A stretch of 39,625 nt of DNA. Source: an uncultured Clostridia bacterium (GTDB lineage Bacteria > Bacillota > Clostridia > Oscillospirales > Oscillospiraceae). Under the pieces are notes generated by a model. It ran no database searches and was not told the origin of the DNA. It saw only the letters and a list, made by a program, of their open reading frames with translations. Positions 39,575 to 39,625 of this stretch are shown piece after piece. The position numbers and the translations under genes are program-made. The stretch's first letter is position 1, and each line of letters opens with the position of its first letter. The DNA lies in contig CAMUYE010000009.1 in the NCBI GenBank assembly GCA_947164825.1, positions 1 to 39,625 on the forward strand, in the 5' to 3' direction.

Positions 39575-39625
39575 CGGGATTTGTAGCGCCGTAGGGGGCG
39601 GCGTCCCCGACGCCCCGAACATGCC
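39575..39625. repeat. Copy D of the ~119-bp palindromic element, cut by the window end
   Basis: CGGGATTTGTAGCGCCGTAGG continues to GAACATGCC at the edge. It is the reverse complement of the right end of copies B and C (5379-5429 and 24289-24339). It lies 24 bases before the feoB start. Confidence 0.9.

Noticed and set aside
1-39625. tRNA, rRNA, prophage, insertion sequence or toxin-antitoxin genes
   Set aside because: None was recognised on either strand.

Overview
The window looks like a chromosomal segment from a GC-rich, anaerobic, Gram-positive clostridium, most likely of the Oscillospiraceae/Ruminococcaceae type. This is inferred from the strong AGGAGG ribosome binding sites, vegetative promoters (TTGACA-N17-TATAAT type), the high GC of coding regions against AT-rich promoters, and the gene set: rubredoxin, two DegV proteins, a DUF1836 protein, a FemX-like protein, an LtaS-like sulfatase, a Bmp/Nup nucleoside ABC transporter and a molybdenum hydroxylase. 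No rRNA, tRNA, phage, transposase or CRISPR array was found. All calls are from reading the sequence; no database search was run.

Layout. 1-2.1 kb: the 3' part of aspS and two small membrane proteins. 2.1-4.2 kb: a palindromic element, an O-antigen-ligase-like membrane protein and a very short rubredoxin, with six tandem hairpin repeats between the last two. 4.4-7.2 kb: rsmA, a YhcC-type radical SAM protein and a TatD nuclease. 7.3-10.7 kb (minus strand): hslO, a methyltransferase, a lipoprotein and udk. 10.8-15.8 kb (minus strand): a complete Bmp-type nucleoside transporter (two permeases, a double ATPase and the lipoprotein). 16.1-21.9 kb (plus strand): a Gate-domain membrane protein with a large insert, an LtaS-like sulfatase, a zinc-ribbon membrane protein and a TPM protein. 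22-24.1 kb (minus strand): deoC-tpiA and a MocA-like nucleotidyltransferase. 24.4-28.9 kb (plus strand): xdhA-xdhB-xdhC and a zinc-ribbon membrane protein. 29.2-31.8 kb (minus strand): a DEDDh exonuclease, a hemolysin III protein and DegV. 32-37.6 kb (plus strand): a DUF1836 protein, a second DegV, a response regulator/histidine kinase/anchored protein trio and FemX. 37.8-39.6 kb (minus strand): feoB.

How the genes fit together. Several loci suggest nucleoside use: the lipoprotein-ABC importer brings nucleosides in, udk phosphorylates uridine or cytidine, deoC splits deoxyribose-5-phosphate into acetaldehyde and glyceraldehyde-3-phosphate, tpiA passes the triose to glycolysis, and xdhABC (served by the divergent MocA-like protein) could oxidise the released purine base. 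A second theme is the cell envelope: LtaS-like sulfatase, ligase-like protein, FemX, a two-component system with an anchored third protein, and lipid-linked DegV and hemolysin III proteins.

The most unusual signal is in the non-coding DNA. At least six kinds of palindromic or tandem repeat sit between genes, including a 119-bp element present in four places (two copies identical over 119 bp although 18.9 kb apart). The edges of several repeats contain the stop codon of the neighbouring gene. Terminators also follow two designs: perfect 23-bp stems at convergent gene ends, and, between genes in the same direction, terminators that physically overlap the promoter of the next gene.
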